A DNA stretch of 64,000 nucleotides from NCBI RefSeq assembly GCF_030580995.1, contig NZ_JAUQSZ010000002.1, positions 310,001-374,000 on the forward strand. Reading direction: 5' to 3'. A program made the translations under genes and the position numbers. Numbering within the stretch: position 1 is the first letter of the stretch; every line of letters starts with the position of its first letter. This stretch comes from Sphingomonas immobilis (GTDB taxonomy: Bacteria; Pseudomonadota; Alphaproteobacteria; Sphingomonadales; Sphingomonadaceae). Under the pieces are notes generated by a model that saw only the letters and a program-made list of their open reading frames with translations, had not been told where the DNA came from and ran no database searches. This document shows positions 16,450 to 25,147 of this stretch, piece after piece.

Positions 16450-16538
16450 CGTCGCCCCGGCGCAAGCCGGGGCCGCTGCGTTCGGGGTACGCGATCAGCC
16501 AGACAACGGGACAGCCCCGGCCTGCGCCGGGGCGACGC
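16450..16538. repeat. Class B palindromic repeat (GTCGCCCCGGC type)
   Basis: Outer arms CGTCGCCCCGGCGCAAGCCG and the facing CGGCCTGCGCCGGGGCGACG lie between the convergent SRPBCC and SDR genes, right up to the SDR stop. It is one of five class B copies. Confidence 0.8.
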
Positions 16539-17324
16539 TTACCCCGCCAGCGACTTCTGCACCCGCGCCGATATCCGCCGCACCAGCCCGCGCGGGGCGA
16601 AGCCGACCGTGCCGGCCATCACCGCGTTCATCACGCCCGATACCTTGATCGCGCGGTTGCGCTTCAGCGCGGCGAGGCCGTCGCGCACCACCTTTGCCGG
16701 ATCGGCGGCGAGCCGATCGAAGGTTTCGCTGCCGCCCATGCCCGCCACTTCGGCGAACTCGGTGCGCGTCGGGCCCGGGCACAGCGCCGACACGGCGATG
16801 CCCGAGCCGCGCAATTCCTCGTGCAGCGCCTCTGAAAAGCTCAGCACGAATGCCTTGGTCGCGTAATAGACCGCCATGCCCGGCCCCGGCTGGAAACCCG
16901 CGGTCGAGGCCACATTGAGGATGGCGCCGTGGCGCAGCTTGACCATGCCGGGCAGCACGGCGTGCGTGAGCTCGACCAAGGCGCGGCAATTGAGGTCGAT
17001 CATCCCTGCCTGCGTCGCCACCTCGCTGTCGGCGAATGCCCCGCGCGCGCCGAAGCCGGCGTTGTTGATCAGCGTATCGACGCTCAGCCCACGCCGCGCG
17101 ATCTCCGCGATCAGCGTGGTGCAGGCGCCCGGCGCAGCGAGGTTGCTGACGATCGGTGTCGCCGTCACATTATGCGCCGCGCTCAGCCGTGCGGCCAGAT
17201 CCTGCAGCCGGTCCATGCGCCGCGCGACGAGGATCACGTCCTGGCCGCTCTTGGCGATTTCCTCCGCGAACAGCGCGCCGAGCCCCGCCGACGCCCCCGT
17301 GATCAGGCAGCTTTGCGTCGTCAT
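16539..17324 (-). CDS. SDR-family NAD(P)-dependent oxidoreductase
   Basis: 261 residues; the ATG at 17324 follows GGGAGACGGCG, and upstream codons in frame lack a better start. It is a classical short-chain dehydrogenase: the cofactor motif TGASAGLG (residues 9-16), NNAG (about 92), catalytic Ser in NVASTAGF, and YYATK (Tyr/Lys pair). The sequence PGPTRTEF follows the active site. The substrate is not evident. Similar proteins are annotated as 3-oxoacyl-ACP-reductase-like or DltE-like reductases. It is divergent from the (p)ppGpp gene. Confidence 0.92.
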   Translation of the reverse strand: MTTQSCLITGASAGLGALFAEEIAKSGQDVILVARRMDRLQDLAARLSAAHNVTATPIVSNLAAPGACTTLIAEIARRGLSVDTLINNAGFGARGAFADSEVATQAGMIDLNCRALVELTHAVLPGMVKLRHGAILNVASTAGFQPGPGMAVYYATKAFVLSFSEALHEELRGSGIAVSALCPGPTRTEFAEVAGMGGSETFDRLAADPAKVVRDGLAALKRNRAIKVSGVMNAVMAGTVGFAPRGLVRRISARVQKSLAG

Positions 17325-17416
17325 CGCCGTCTCCCAACCGCAACACCTGCGGCTTAACATCCTCGCAGAGCAACAAACTGTTGCCAAGCGGCGGCACGCC
17401 CCCCCATCTTGATGGC

Positions 17417-19507
17417 GTGCTGCGCCAATACGAACTGGTCGATCGGGTGTTGAGCTACGATCCCGACGCCGACGAGGCGTTGCTCAACCGCGCCTATGTG
17501 TTCTCGGTACAGGCGCACGGCACGCAGAAGCGCGCGTCGGGCGATCCCTATTTCAGCCACCCGATCGAGGTGGCGGGCATCCTCACCGATCTCCACCTCG
17601 ACGACGAGACGATCGCGACCGCCATCCTGCACGACACGGTCGAGGACACGGTCGCCACGCCCGAGCAGATCGAGAAGATCTTCGGCCCCGCCGTCGCGCG
17701 CCTCGTCGACGGCGTGACGAAGCTCTCCAAGATCGAGGCGCAGACCGAGAGCGAGCGCGCGGCGGAGAATCTGCGCAAGTTCCTGCTGGCGATGTCGGAC
17801 GATATCCGCGTGCTGCTGGTGAAGCTCGCCGACCGGCTGCACAACATGCGCACGCTGCACTTCATCAAGAGCGAGGAAAAGCGCCGCCGCATCGCCAAGG
17901 AGACGATGGACATCTACGCGCCGCTCGCCGAGCGGATCGGCATGTACGAGTTCATGAAGGAGATGCAGACGCTCGCCTTCCAGCAGCTCGAACCCGAGGC
18001 GTATGAATCGATCTCGAAGCGGCTGGAGCAGCTCAAGGAGGGCGGCGGGGACCGCATCGCCAAGATCGGTTCCGGCCTCAAGCTCCTCCTCTCGCGCCAC
18101 GGCATCGAGGCCGAGATCAACGGGCGCGAGAAGCACCCCTATTCGATCTGGAAGAAGACCAACGAGCGCCACATCAGTTTCGAGCAGCTCTCGGACATCA
18201 TGGCCTTCCGCGCGATCGTGCCGACGGAGGAGGATTGCTACGCCGCACTCGGCGTCATCCACAGGCGGTGGCCGATGGTGCCGGGGCGCTTCAAGGATTA
18301 CATCTCGACGCCCAAGCGCAACGGCTATCGTTCGCTCCACACTTCGATCATTCACGCCGAGAACCGCCGCATCGAGATCCAGATCCGCACGCCCGACATG
18401 CATCAGGAGGCCGAACTCGGGCTCGCCGCGCACTGGGCCTACAAGCAGGACAAGGTGCGGCCCGAAACGCAGGTCAGCTGGATCCGCGACCTGATCGAGA
18501 TCCTCGACACGGCCGAAAGCCCGGAGGAGCTGCTCGAACACACCCGCATGGCGATGTATCAGGATCGCATCTTCGCCTTCACCCCCAAGGGCGAACTGCA
18601 CCAGCTCCCCAAGGGCGCGACGCCGATCGACTTCGCCTACGCCGTCCACACCGATCTCGGCGATCAGGCGGTGGGCGCGAAGGTCAACGGCCGCGTGGTG
18701 CCGCTGCGCACGATCATCGAGAACGGCGATCAGGTGCAGATCCTGCGTTCCAAGGCGCAGAGCCCGCAACCCAACTGGATGAACTTCGCGATCACCGGCA
18801 AGGCGCGCGCGGCGATCCGCCGCCATCTGCGCAACAAGGAGCGCGAGGAAACGCAGACGCTCGGGCGCAAGCTCTACGAGGAGGTGGTGGCGCGGCTGCC
18901 AGCCCCGCTCGGCAAGGACGCGCTCCGCGTCGCGCTCACCCGGCTGAAACTGCCCGACGAGGCGGCCTTGCTCGAGGCGATGGCGCGCAGGCGCATCCCC
19001 GATGCCGAGGTGATGGAGGCGCTGATGCCCGGCTCGGTCGAGGCGGGCGGCCAGCAGCAGGTGCCGCCGCAGACCAAGGCGATCTCGATCCGCGGCCTGA
19101 CGCCGGGCGTCGCCTATGATCTTGCCGAATGTTGCCATCCCGTGCCGGGCGACCGCATCGTCGGGCTGCGGCGCCCCGATCAGGGCATCGAGGTGCATGT
19201 CATAGACTGCCCGGTGCTGGCGCAGGGCGACGACGCCGATTGGGTCGATCTCGCCTGGGGCGACAAGACCGAGGGCGGCACCGCGCGCATCGCGGTGGGG
19301 GTGAAGAACGAACCCGGCGCGCTCGGCACGATCGCGACGATCATCGGCGCGCAGAAGGCCAACATCGTCAACATGCGCCTCGACAACCGCGATACCGGCT
19401 TCCATTCGAACACGTTCGACGTCGAGGTGCATGACACCACGCACCTGATGCGCCTGATCGCCGCCCTGCGCGCGGCGGACGCGGTCAATGGGGTGGAGCG
19501 GGTTTAG
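17417..19507 (+). CDS. rsh: Bifunctional (p)ppGpp synthetase/hydrolase (RelA/SpoT homologue)
   Basis: This is the stringent-response enzyme that makes and degrades (p)ppGpp, the single Rsh protein typical of alphaproteobacteria. The likely start is GTG 17417, giving MLRQYELVDRVLSYDPDADE (a TTG 12 codons upstream is possible); 696 residues. Domains in order: HD hydrolase (about 40-140, with H72 D73 in ILHDTVEDT), synthetase (about 240-350, with KRNGYRSLHT from residue 300), TGS (about 395-455), zinc-finger/helical region (AECCHPVPGDRIVG) and a C-terminal ACT domain (about 615-695). Both catalytic domains look intact. Confidence 0.96.
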   Translation: MLRQYELVDRVLSYDPDADEALLNRAYVFSVQAHGTQKRASGDPYFSHPIEVAGILTDLHLDDETIATAILHDTVEDTVATPEQIEKIFGPAVARLVDGVTKLSKIEAQTESERAAENLRKFLLAMSDDIRVLLVKLADRLHNMRTLHFIKSEEKRRRIAKETMDIYAPLAERIGMYEFMKEMQTLAFQQLEPEAYESISKRLEQLKEGGGDRIAKIGSGLKLLLSRHGIEAEINGREKHPYSIWKKTNERHISFEQLSDIMAFRAIVPTEEDCYAALGVIHRRWPMVPGRFKDYISTPKRNGYRSLHTSIIHAENRRIEIQIRTPDMHQEAELGLAAHWAYKQDKVRPETQVSWIRDLIEILDTAESPEELLEHTRMAMYQDRIFAFTPKGELHQLPKGATPIDFAYAVHTDLGDQAVGAKVNGRVVPLRTIIENGDQVQILRSKAQSPQPNWMNFAITGKARAAIRRHLRNKEREETQTLGRKLYEEVVARLPAPLGKDALRVALTRLKLPDEAALLEAMARRRIPDAEVMEALMPGSVEAGGQQQVPPQTKAISIRGLTPGVAYDLAECCHPVPGDRIVGLRRPDQGIEVHVIDCPVLAQGDDADWVDLAWGDKTEGGTARIAVGVKNEPGALGTIATIIGAQKANIVNMRLDNRDTGFHSNTFDVEVHDTTHLMRLIAALRAADAVNGVERV

Positions 19508-19567
19508 GTATCAGCCGTCACCGCGGTGCGGGATCGCGGCTTATCGACCTCGCGTACGCGAGGCGCT

Positions 19568-20578
19568 ATGCACGCGCGCATGCAACGTCCCGCGCTCTCG
19601 ATCGTCGTTCCCTGTTATAACGAAGCGGCCTGCCTCGATCAGCTCCACGCCCGCGTCTCCGCCGCCGCGCGCGCTTCGGTGGGCGAGGATTTCGAGCTCG
19701 TCTTCATCAACGACGGATCGAAGGACGATAGCTGGGGCGTGATGCAGCGGCTGTCGGCCGCCGATCCGCATCTCGTCGCGATCAACCTGTCGCGCAACCA
19801 CGGCCACCAGCTCGCGCTCACCGCCGGGCTCGATCTGTGCAGCGGCGCGCAGATCCTCATCATCGACGCCGATCTCCAGGATCCGCCAGAGCTGCTCGTC
19901 GACATGCGCAGGGCGATGGTCGAGCAGCAGGCCGACGTCGTCTACGCCGTGCGGCGCAAGCGCGAGGGCGAGAGCCTGTTCAAGAAGGCCACCGCCGCCG
20001 CCTTCTACCGCCTGCTCGACCGCGTGACCGATACCGCCATCCCGCTCGACACCGGCGATTTCCGGTTGATGAGCCGGCGCGCGCTCGACGCCTTCCTGTC
20101 GCTGCCCGAACAGGCGCGCTTCATCCGCGGCATGGTCGCATGGGTCGGCTTCCGCCAGGTGCCCTTCGTCTACGACCGCGCCGAGCGCTTCGCGGGCGAG
20201 ACCAATTATCCGCTCGGCAAGATGATCCGCCTCGCGCTGGACGCCGTCACCGGCTTCTCCACGACGCCGCTGCGCCTCGCCAGCCATCTCGGCCTGTGGC
20301 TGACGGCGGCGTCGCTGCTGCTGTTCCTCTATATCGCGATCGGGTTCTTCACCGGCAGCGCGGTGGCGGGCTGGACCTCGACGATGCTGGTGGTGGTGCT
20401 GCTCGGCGCGTTCCAGATGTTCGTGCTCGGCATGATCGGCGAGTATCTCGGGCGGCTCTACGTCGAATCGAAGCGCCGCCCGCTCTATCTCGTCGCGGAT
20501 GTGGCGGGGCCGGTGAAGGGCCGCGCGACCCTCGGCTACCGCTTCGCCGACGACGAGGCGGAAGTGCCTGGGGAATAG
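19568..20578 (+). CDS. GT2-family polyprenyl-phosphate glycosyltransferase (GtrB/DPM1-like)
   Basis: It transfers a sugar from a nucleotide donor to a polyprenyl phosphate at the inner membrane. 336 residues from the ATG at 19568, with GAGG just upstream; a GTG at 19526 is an alternative. The N-terminal GT-A fold shows LSIVVPCYNEAACLDQL and DAD (D100, D102) in IIDADLQDPPELL. Two C-terminal membrane helices (about 245-267 and 280-303) end in GEYLGRLYVESKRRPLY, the GtrB-type tail. A GtrA flippase-like gene and a polytopic GT-C-like gene lie nearby, suggesting a modification pathway for a surface glycan. Confidence 0.9.
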   Translation: MHARMQRPALSIVVPCYNEAACLDQLHARVSAAARASVGEDFELVFINDGSKDDSWGVMQRLSAADPHLVAINLSRNHGHQLALTAGLDLCSGAQILIIDADLQDPPELLVDMRRAMVEQQADVVYAVRRKREGESLFKKATAAAFYRLLDRVTDTAIPLDTGDFRLMSRRALDAFLSLPEQARFIRGMVAWVGFRQVPFVYDRAERFAGETNYPLGKMIRLALDAVTGFSTTPLRLASHLGLWLTAASLLLFLYIAIGFFTGSAVAGWTSTMLVVVLLGAFQMFVLGMIGEYLGRLYVESKRRPLYLVADVAGPVKGRATLGYRFADDEAEVPGE

Positions 20579-20581
20579 TCC

Positions 20582-20702
20582 TCCGTTCGCCCTGAGCGTG
20601 TCGAAGCCTGTCCTGAGCGGCTGGCTTTGCCAGCCAGCCGAAGGGGGCTGCACTTTCTTCGTGCCGAGAAGGACAGGGCTTCGACAGGCTCAACCCGAAC
20701 GG
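20582..20702. repeat. Class A palindromic repeat with an inner hairpin
   Basis: Outer arms CCGTTCGCCCTGAGCGTGTC and GACAGGCTCAACCCGAACGG. The inner part contains the hairpin GGCTGGCTTTGCCAGCC and a GGGGGCTG box, shared with the copy at 27319-27440. It lies between convergent genes. Confidence 0.87.
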
Positions 20703-20703
20703 G

Positions 20704-21429
20704 TTACTTGGATGCCAGCGTGATGATCGACACGCCCGGCGTCAGCGGAATGCGCCCGATGAGGTGACGCTCCAGCCGGAACACGCCGCCGAACAGCGTG
20801 TTGACCGGGCCCGGTGGCGGCGAATCGTCGCTGTCGTCCTTGCCCATGATCCGGCCGGCGATGCGTGAGGCGGCCGCCAGGGGGAACAGCAGGGAGTTGA
20901 AATAGCGCAGGCCATTGTGCTTCAGCCCGGCCTTGCCGATCGCCGCGCGCAGCGTCGCCTTCGAATAGCGGCGGTGGTGGTGGTTGACGGTGTCGTGCGC
21001 GCTCCACATCCACTGGTGCGCGGGCACGGTGATCAGGATCTTGCCGCCCGGCTTCAGGCAATCGGCCATCGCCTTCAGCGCGGCGACGTCATCCTGGATA
21101 TGCTCGACCACGTCGAGCACCGCGATCATGTCGTAGACGCCACGCTCCACCCCCGGCAGTTCGGGCAGCGGCGCATCGAGCACCGGCTTGCCGAGCCGCT
21201 TGCTGGCGATCACTGCCGCGGCGGGATCGATCTCGATCGCCTCGACCGATCCGAACGCGCCGAGCATCGGCAGATTGTGCCCGGTGCCGCAGCCGATCTC
21301 GAGGATGCGCGCGCCCTTCGGCAGGCCCGCGTAGCGGCCGATATAGTCGGCGAGGATGTCGCGCCGGGCGACATACCACCAGTGGCTCGAATCATGTTCC
21401 GCCATGCGGTCGTAGACGATGCGGTCCAT
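20704..21429 (-). CDS. Class I SAM-dependent methyltransferase
   Basis: 241 residues. Motif I is ILEIGCGTGHNLPML (about residues 43-57), with the acidic end of strand 2 in VEAIEIDP, DMIAVLDVVEHIQDD for motif II, and LKPGGKILITVPAH for motif III. The N-terminal HWWYVARRDIL is common in methyltransferases of glycan or lipid-linked-sugar loci. The acceptor is unknown. Its start is 3 bases from the stop of the GtrA gene, so both are one operon, facing the GT2 gene on the other strand. Confidence 0.9.
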   Translation of the reverse strand: MDRIVYDRMAEHDSSHWWYVARRDILADYIGRYAGLPKGARILEIGCGTGHNLPMLGAFGSVEAIEIDPAAAVIASKRLGKPVLDAPLPELPGVERGVYDMIAVLDVVEHIQDDVAALKAMADCLKPGGKILITVPAHQWMWSAHDTVNHHHRRYSKATLRAAIGKAGLKHNGLRYFNSLLFPLAAASRIAGRIMGKDDSDDSPPPGPVNTLFGGVFRLERHLIGRIPLTPGVSIITLASK

Positions 21430-21432
21430 TTT

Positions 21433-21861
21433 CTATCCAAAAACCCACTGTCGGTTGAGCGCGAAGGTCGCGACCGGCGTGATCGTCACGATCGGAATCA
21501 GCGGCACCCAGTTGGGCTGGTGCAGCGGCCCGGTGAAAAGCCAGGTGAAGAAGGCGTTGAGCACCAGCCCCACGCCCTGCACGGCGATGAACTTGAGATG
21601 CTGTTTCCCGCTCTGGTCGCGCGTGCCGTGGCCCCGGAAACTCCAGTAGCTGTGCAGGAAGAAGCCGCACGTTACCGCGACGGCGAAGGCGAACGGCACC
21701 GCCAGCACCGCGCGGCCGTGCGGAAAAACGTAGAAGGACAGCGGCAGGTACACCGCCGAATAGATGACGGTCGAAAGCCCTCCGGCGATGCCGAAGCGGA
21801 TCAGCTGGCCGAGCATCCCGCTCGACCGCCAATGTTCCACCCGTTCGAGGATCGCCGTCAC
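21433..21861 (-). CDS. GtrA-family membrane protein
   Basis: 142 residues from a GTG at 21861; an ATG just upstream is closed by an in-frame stop. Four hydrophobic segments and the N-terminal LIRFGIAGGLSTVIYSAVYLPL pattern define the GtrA family, proposed flippases or helpers for polyprenyl-linked sugars in O-antigen glucosylation and arabinan synthesis. HSYWSFRGHG and NRQWVF are also typical. It pairs functionally with the GtrB-like GT2 gene at 19568, although the two are convergent rather than co-directional. Confidence 0.9.
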   Translation of the reverse strand: MTAILERVEHWRSSGMLGQLIRFGIAGGLSTVIYSAVYLPLSFYVFPHGRAVLAVPFAFAVAVTCGFFLHSYWSFRGHGTRDQSGKQHLKFIAVQGVGLVLNAFFTWLFTGPLHQPNWVPLIPIVTITPVATFALNRQWVFG

Positions 21862-21923
21862 GTCATCTTGCCCTTTGCGTTGGCGTCACTAGAGCGCGGA
21901 TATGGACGTGGAAAGTGTTTTGC

Positions 21924-23720
21924 ATGGCTAACGCCCCGGGTGCCGCTTTCGGCGGCGATTTCGACGGCAAGGTGCTCGATCGCTACTGGGTCCGCCTCGC
22001 GCTGCTCGCCTGGGTGCTGATCGCGGGCTATTATCTCTACGAACGCTGGCCGCAGATGCGCTTCCTCGCGCTGCCCGACACCGACGACAACATGCGGCTG
22101 ATGCAGGTGCGCGGCCTGCTGAACGGGCAGGGCTGGTACGATCTGCGCCAGCACCGGATGAACTCGCCGCTGGGCTTCGACATCCACTGGAGCCGCCTCG
22201 TCGACCTGCCGATCGCGGGGCTGATCCTGCTGCTCAAGCCCTTCGTCGGCACCGTCTGGGCCGAGCGCGCGGCGTGCTGGATCGCGCCGCTCCTCCCCTT
22301 GAGCATCGCTATCCTCGGCCTCGGCGCGACGGTGCGGCGGCTGGTGAGCCCGGTCGCGTGGCCGCTCGCGATCGTGTTCCTCATCGGCTGCACCGCGACG
22401 ATGCTGATGTTCATGCCGGAGCGCATCGATCATCACGGCTGGCAGCTCGCGATGCTGAGCCTGACGGTGGCGGGCCTCGCCGATCCGAAGGGCGCACGCG
22501 GCGGCATCACCGTCGGCCTCGCCAGCGCGGTGTCGCTGACGATCGGGCTGGAGATGCTGCCGTTCTGCGCCGGTGCGGGCGCGATCATCGCGCTGCGCTG
22601 GGTATGGGACCGCGCCGAGGCGCCGCGCATGAGCGCCTATGCGCTGACGCTGGCGGGCGGCAGCACGCTCGGCTTCGCCGCTTTCGCGAGCGAGGCGAAC
22701 CGGGTGCTGCGCTGCGACGCGCTCACCCCCGTCTGGCTGAGCGTGATGATCGCGGCGGGGGCGCTGCTGTTCATCCTCGCGCGCATCGGCCCGGAGAAGC
22801 GCGCCGTGCGGTTGATCCTCGCGGTGCTGGCCGGGGCGGCGATCGTCGTGGGCTTCGCGCTGGTCTTTCCGCAATGCCTCGGCCGGCCGGAACAGGTCTC
22901 GCCCGAACTGGCGAAGAACTGGCTCAACAACGTGCGCGAGGCCAAGCCGATCTACCAGCACCCGCTGCGCAGCGCCTTTCCGATCGCGACGCTCCCCATC
23001 ATCGGCGTGATCGGTGCGGCCGTCGCGACATGGCGCGCGCGCCGCACGCCGCGGATGATCGGCTGGGTGGCGGTGCTGCTGTTCACCACCTTCGCCGCGC
23101 TGATGCTGCTGTGGCAGATGCGCGCGGGGCCCGGCGCGCAACTGCTCGCGGTGCCCGGTGCGGTCGCGCTGGGATGGATCATCTTCCCGCGCCTGCTCGC
23201 CAGCAAGATCATGCTGGTGCGCGTGGTCGGCACCGTTGTCGCCTTCCTGATCGTCTCGGGCCTCTTCGCCGGATACGCGATCCAGTATCTGCCGATCGAC
23301 CGGCCGAGCGCGAGGGTGAACACGATCAACAAGGCGAGCGGCAATTGCTCCGCCAATTATGCGCTGCGCCCGCTCGACAGATATCCGGCGCAGACGGTGT
23401 TCACCTTCGTCGATCTCGGGCCCCGCCTCATCACGCTGACGCACCATGATGCGATCGCGGGGCCGTATCACCGCAACGGCCCCGCGATCCTCGACGTGCA
23501 GCACGGCTTCGGCGGCACGCCCGAGAATTTCCGCGCCATCGCCAGGCGTCACGGGGCGACGTTGCTGCTGGTGTGCCCGAACATGGCCGAATCCACCGTC
23601 TACCGCTCGCGCAACAAGGGCGGGTTCTACGACCAGCTCGCGCACAACGAGGTGCCGGCGTTCCTGGAGCCACTGCCGCTGCCCGACAAGTCGCCGCTGC
23701 GGCTGTTTAGGATCAACTAG
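21924..23720 (+). CDS. Polytopic membrane protein, probable GT-C-fold glycosyltransferase
   Basis: 598 residues from the ATG at 21924 (a GTG three codons upstream is possible). About ten to twelve membrane helices are followed by a soluble C-terminal domain of roughly 150 residues with CxxN-type and HHDAIAGPYHRN motifs. The first periplasmic loop carries LALPDTDDNMRLMQVRGLLNGQGWYDLRQ and MNSPLGFDIHWSRLVD. An acidic loop of this kind with an ERIDHHGWQ motif further on resembles STT3/PglB-like GT-C enzymes and uncharacterised AglB-like proteins. Its neighbours support a role in transferring or polymerising a lipid-linked glycan. The assignment rests on pattern only. Confidence 0.65.
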   Translation: MANAPGAAFGGDFDGKVLDRYWVRLALLAWVLIAGYYLYERWPQMRFLALPDTDDNMRLMQVRGLLNGQGWYDLRQHRMNSPLGFDIHWSRLVDLPIAGLILLLKPFVGTVWAERAACWIAPLLPLSIAILGLGATVRRLVSPVAWPLAIVFLIGCTATMLMFMPERIDHHGWQLAMLSLTVAGLADPKGARGGITVGLASAVSLTIGLEMLPFCAGAGAIIALRWVWDRAEAPRMSAYALTLAGGSTLGFAAFASEANRVLRCDALTPVWLSVMIAAGALLFILARIGPEKRAVRLILAVLAGAAIVVGFALVFPQCLGRPEQVSPELAKNWLNNVREAKPIYQHPLRSAFPIATLPIIGVIGAAVATWRARRTPRMIGWVAVLLFTTFAALMLLWQMRAGPGAQLLAVPGAVALGWIIFPRLLASKIMLVRVVGTVVAFLIVSGLFAGYAIQYLPIDRPSARVNTINKASGNCSANYALRPLDRYPAQTVFTFVDLGPRLITLTHHDAIAGPYHRNGPAILDVQHGFGGTPENFRAIARRHGATLLLVCPNMAESTVYRSRNKGGFYDQLAHNEVPAFLEPLPLPDKSPLRLFRIN

Positions 23721-23823
23721 GAGGTAGGCCCGCACGCTGCGGGCCGGTGCGCGAAGCGCAGCCTCCTAGTCGGACGGCGGGTCGCTTCAGCGAGCCCGGC
23801 CGACGGCGGCTTTGCCGCCGGCG
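23719..23823. repeat. Class C multi-hairpin repeat
   Basis: Several short hairpins follow one another: GGCCCGCACGCTGCGGGCC, TGCGCGAAGCGCA, GGGTCGCTTCAGCGAGCCC and GGCGGCTTTGCCGCC. CTAGGAGG and CCTCCTAG mark the first part. It lies between two convergent genes and shares a GTCGGACGG...GGCCG core with the block at 48774-48872. Confidence 0.65.
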
Positions 23824-23825
23824 CG

Positions 23826-24449
23826 TCAAACCCCCAGAGCGATCTTCACCCCGTCGATCACGAACTGCACCGCCAGCGCCGCCAGCAGCACGCCGAGGAT
23901 GCGCGTGATCACCGCCTCGATCTTCGCGCCGAGCAGGCGCATCAGCGGCCCGGCCGCCAGCAGCGCCGCCAGCGTCAGCACCAGGATCGTCGCCAGCGCC
24001 GCCAGCACGACCGCGACGCGCTGCACGCCGTGATTGTGGCTCATCGTCAGCATGACCGAGGCGATCGAGCCGGGGCCGGCGATCATCGGCATCGCCATCG
24101 GGAAGATCGAGACGTCGACCACGTCGGGCGTCTGCGCGACCTTGGCGGCGCGATCCTCGCGGCGCTCGGTGCGCTTTTCGAACACCATTTCCAGCGCGAT
24201 CAGGAACAGCATGATCCCGCCCGCGATGCGGAACGCCGACAGGCTGACGCCGAGCGCGCGCAGGATCGCCTCGCCGACGGCGGCGAAGACGAACAGGATG
24301 ATCGCCGCGACCGCGACCGCGCGGATCGCCATCGATCGCCGCTGCGCGGCCGACGCGCCCGCCGTCAGCCCTGCATAGATCGGCGCGCACCCCGGCGGAT
24401 CGATGACGACGAAGAAGGTCGCGAGCGCGGAGAGATAGAGCTCGATCAT
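23826..24449 (-). CDS. MarC-family integral membrane protein
   Basis: 207 residues with six hydrophobic segments. The opening [28 protein letters not shown] and the PMAMPMIAGPGSIASVM motif in the middle are diagnostic of MarC/UPF0056. The function of the family is not established; a role in multiple antibiotic resistance, suggested by the name, has been withdrawn. The start codon overlaps the stop of the upstream gene (24446), so it belongs to the minus-strand operon yggT-folD-hypothetical-marC. Confidence 0.92.
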   Translation of the reverse strand: MIELYLSALATFFVVIDPPGCAPIYAGLTAGASAAQRRSMAIRAVAVAAIILFVFAAVGEAILRALGVSLSAFRIAGGIMLFLIALEMVFEKRTERREDRAAKVAQTPDVVDVSIFPMAMPMIAGPGSIASVMLTMSHNHGVQRVAVVLAALATILVLTLAALLAAGPLMRLLGAKIEAVITRILGVLLAALAVQFVIDGVKIALGV

Positions 24450-25147
24450 TTGGGAGGGGCGATGCGGTTATCGATCACGACCTGCCAGCGGCGGCCGGTC
24501 CAGGCCGAGGCGAAGAAGGATCGGCTCCCATCTTTCTCGACGGTCCAGCGATACAGCAGAGACTGATCTTCCGCGTGACCGAAATCGTCGCTCCCGTCTC
24601 CTCTCAGAACAAAGCCGCCCATGTCGATCTCAGCTTTGCCCTCACAGCTGGCCCGAGACACTTTGAGCGCGCGGCGTCGCGCCACCTTCAGATCGTCCCC
24701 ACCATCGACGATCCACTTCCAGCCGCCATCCTTCTGCCGCTGCCACACGGTCGAGAAATAGCCGACCGCGCCGCCCGGCGCCTTCCACCCGCCGGTATTG
24801 ACCGCCAGCGACCCGTCGCACGAGACGTAGCTCGCGGTCGGCCACCATTCGAGCGCCTTTGCGGGATCCTTCTTGTCCTTCAGATACGCCTGCGCCTTGA
24901 CCGGCTGCGGCGCGAACATCGTCGCGTCCTCGGCCGCCCACTTGCGGAACGCCGACCATTGCCCGATCTTCTGCGCGTCCGCCGCGAAGGCGCGTTCGGC
25001 GTCGACTGCGCTCATGCCCCTACCATCCGTTCGTCCTGAGCCTGTCGAAGGGCGTGTCTCTGGCGCTGCGGCCAAATCACGTGCTTCGACAGGCTCAGCA
25101 CGAACGGGGAGAAGAAGGAACGCGACGAGCGCCGCGCGCGCGATCAA
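24446..25147 (-). CDS. Secreted hypothetical protein with a repeat between signal peptide and mature part
   Basis: The mature-type part begins near Met25015 ([20 protein letters not shown]) and looks like an exported nuclear-transport-factor-2-like or SnoaL-like domain, with [21 protein letters not shown] and [10 protein letters not shown]. The frame continues upstream to a TTG at 25147 that overlaps the folD stop (TTGA) and encodes [15 protein letters not shown], a good signal peptide. Between the two lies a class A repeat translated as [10 protein letters not shown]...[12 protein letters not shown] therefore prefer the 233-residue form, a signal peptide interrupted from its domain by an in-frame repeat. 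The 189-residue form from 25015 is the alternative. Its stop overlaps the marC start. Confidence 0.65.
   Translation of the reverse strand: MIARAALVAFLLLPVRAEPVEARDLAAAPETRPSTGSGRTDGRGMSAVDAERAFAADAQKIGQWSAFRKWAAEDATMFAPQPVKAQAYLKDKKDPAKALEWWPTASYVSCDGSLAVNTGGWKAPGGAVGYFSTVWQRQKDGGWKWIVDGGDDLKVARRRALKVSRASCEGKAEIDMGGFVLRGDGSDDFGHAEDQSLLYRWTVEKDGSRSFFASAWTGRRWQVVIDNRIAPPK
25027..25108. repeat. Class A palindromic repeat inside a coding sequence
   Basis: Arms CCGTTCGTCCTGAGCCTGTC and GACAGGCTCAGCACGAACGG. In the minus-strand reading frame it yields the peptide VRAEPVEAR...STGSGRTD between a signal-peptide-like segment and the mature domain. Confidence 0.87.

Noticed and set aside
17354..19444. 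Very long minus-strand open frame opposite the (p)ppGpp synthetase gene
   Set aside because: A product of high GC and codon bias; it lacks a ribosome site and recognisable domains and lies wholly opposite a conserved gene.
21858..23735. 625-codon minus-strand frame opposite the GT-C-like gene
   Set aside because: Low-complexity Arg/His/Gln/Asp composition typical of antisense shadows in GC-rich DNA.
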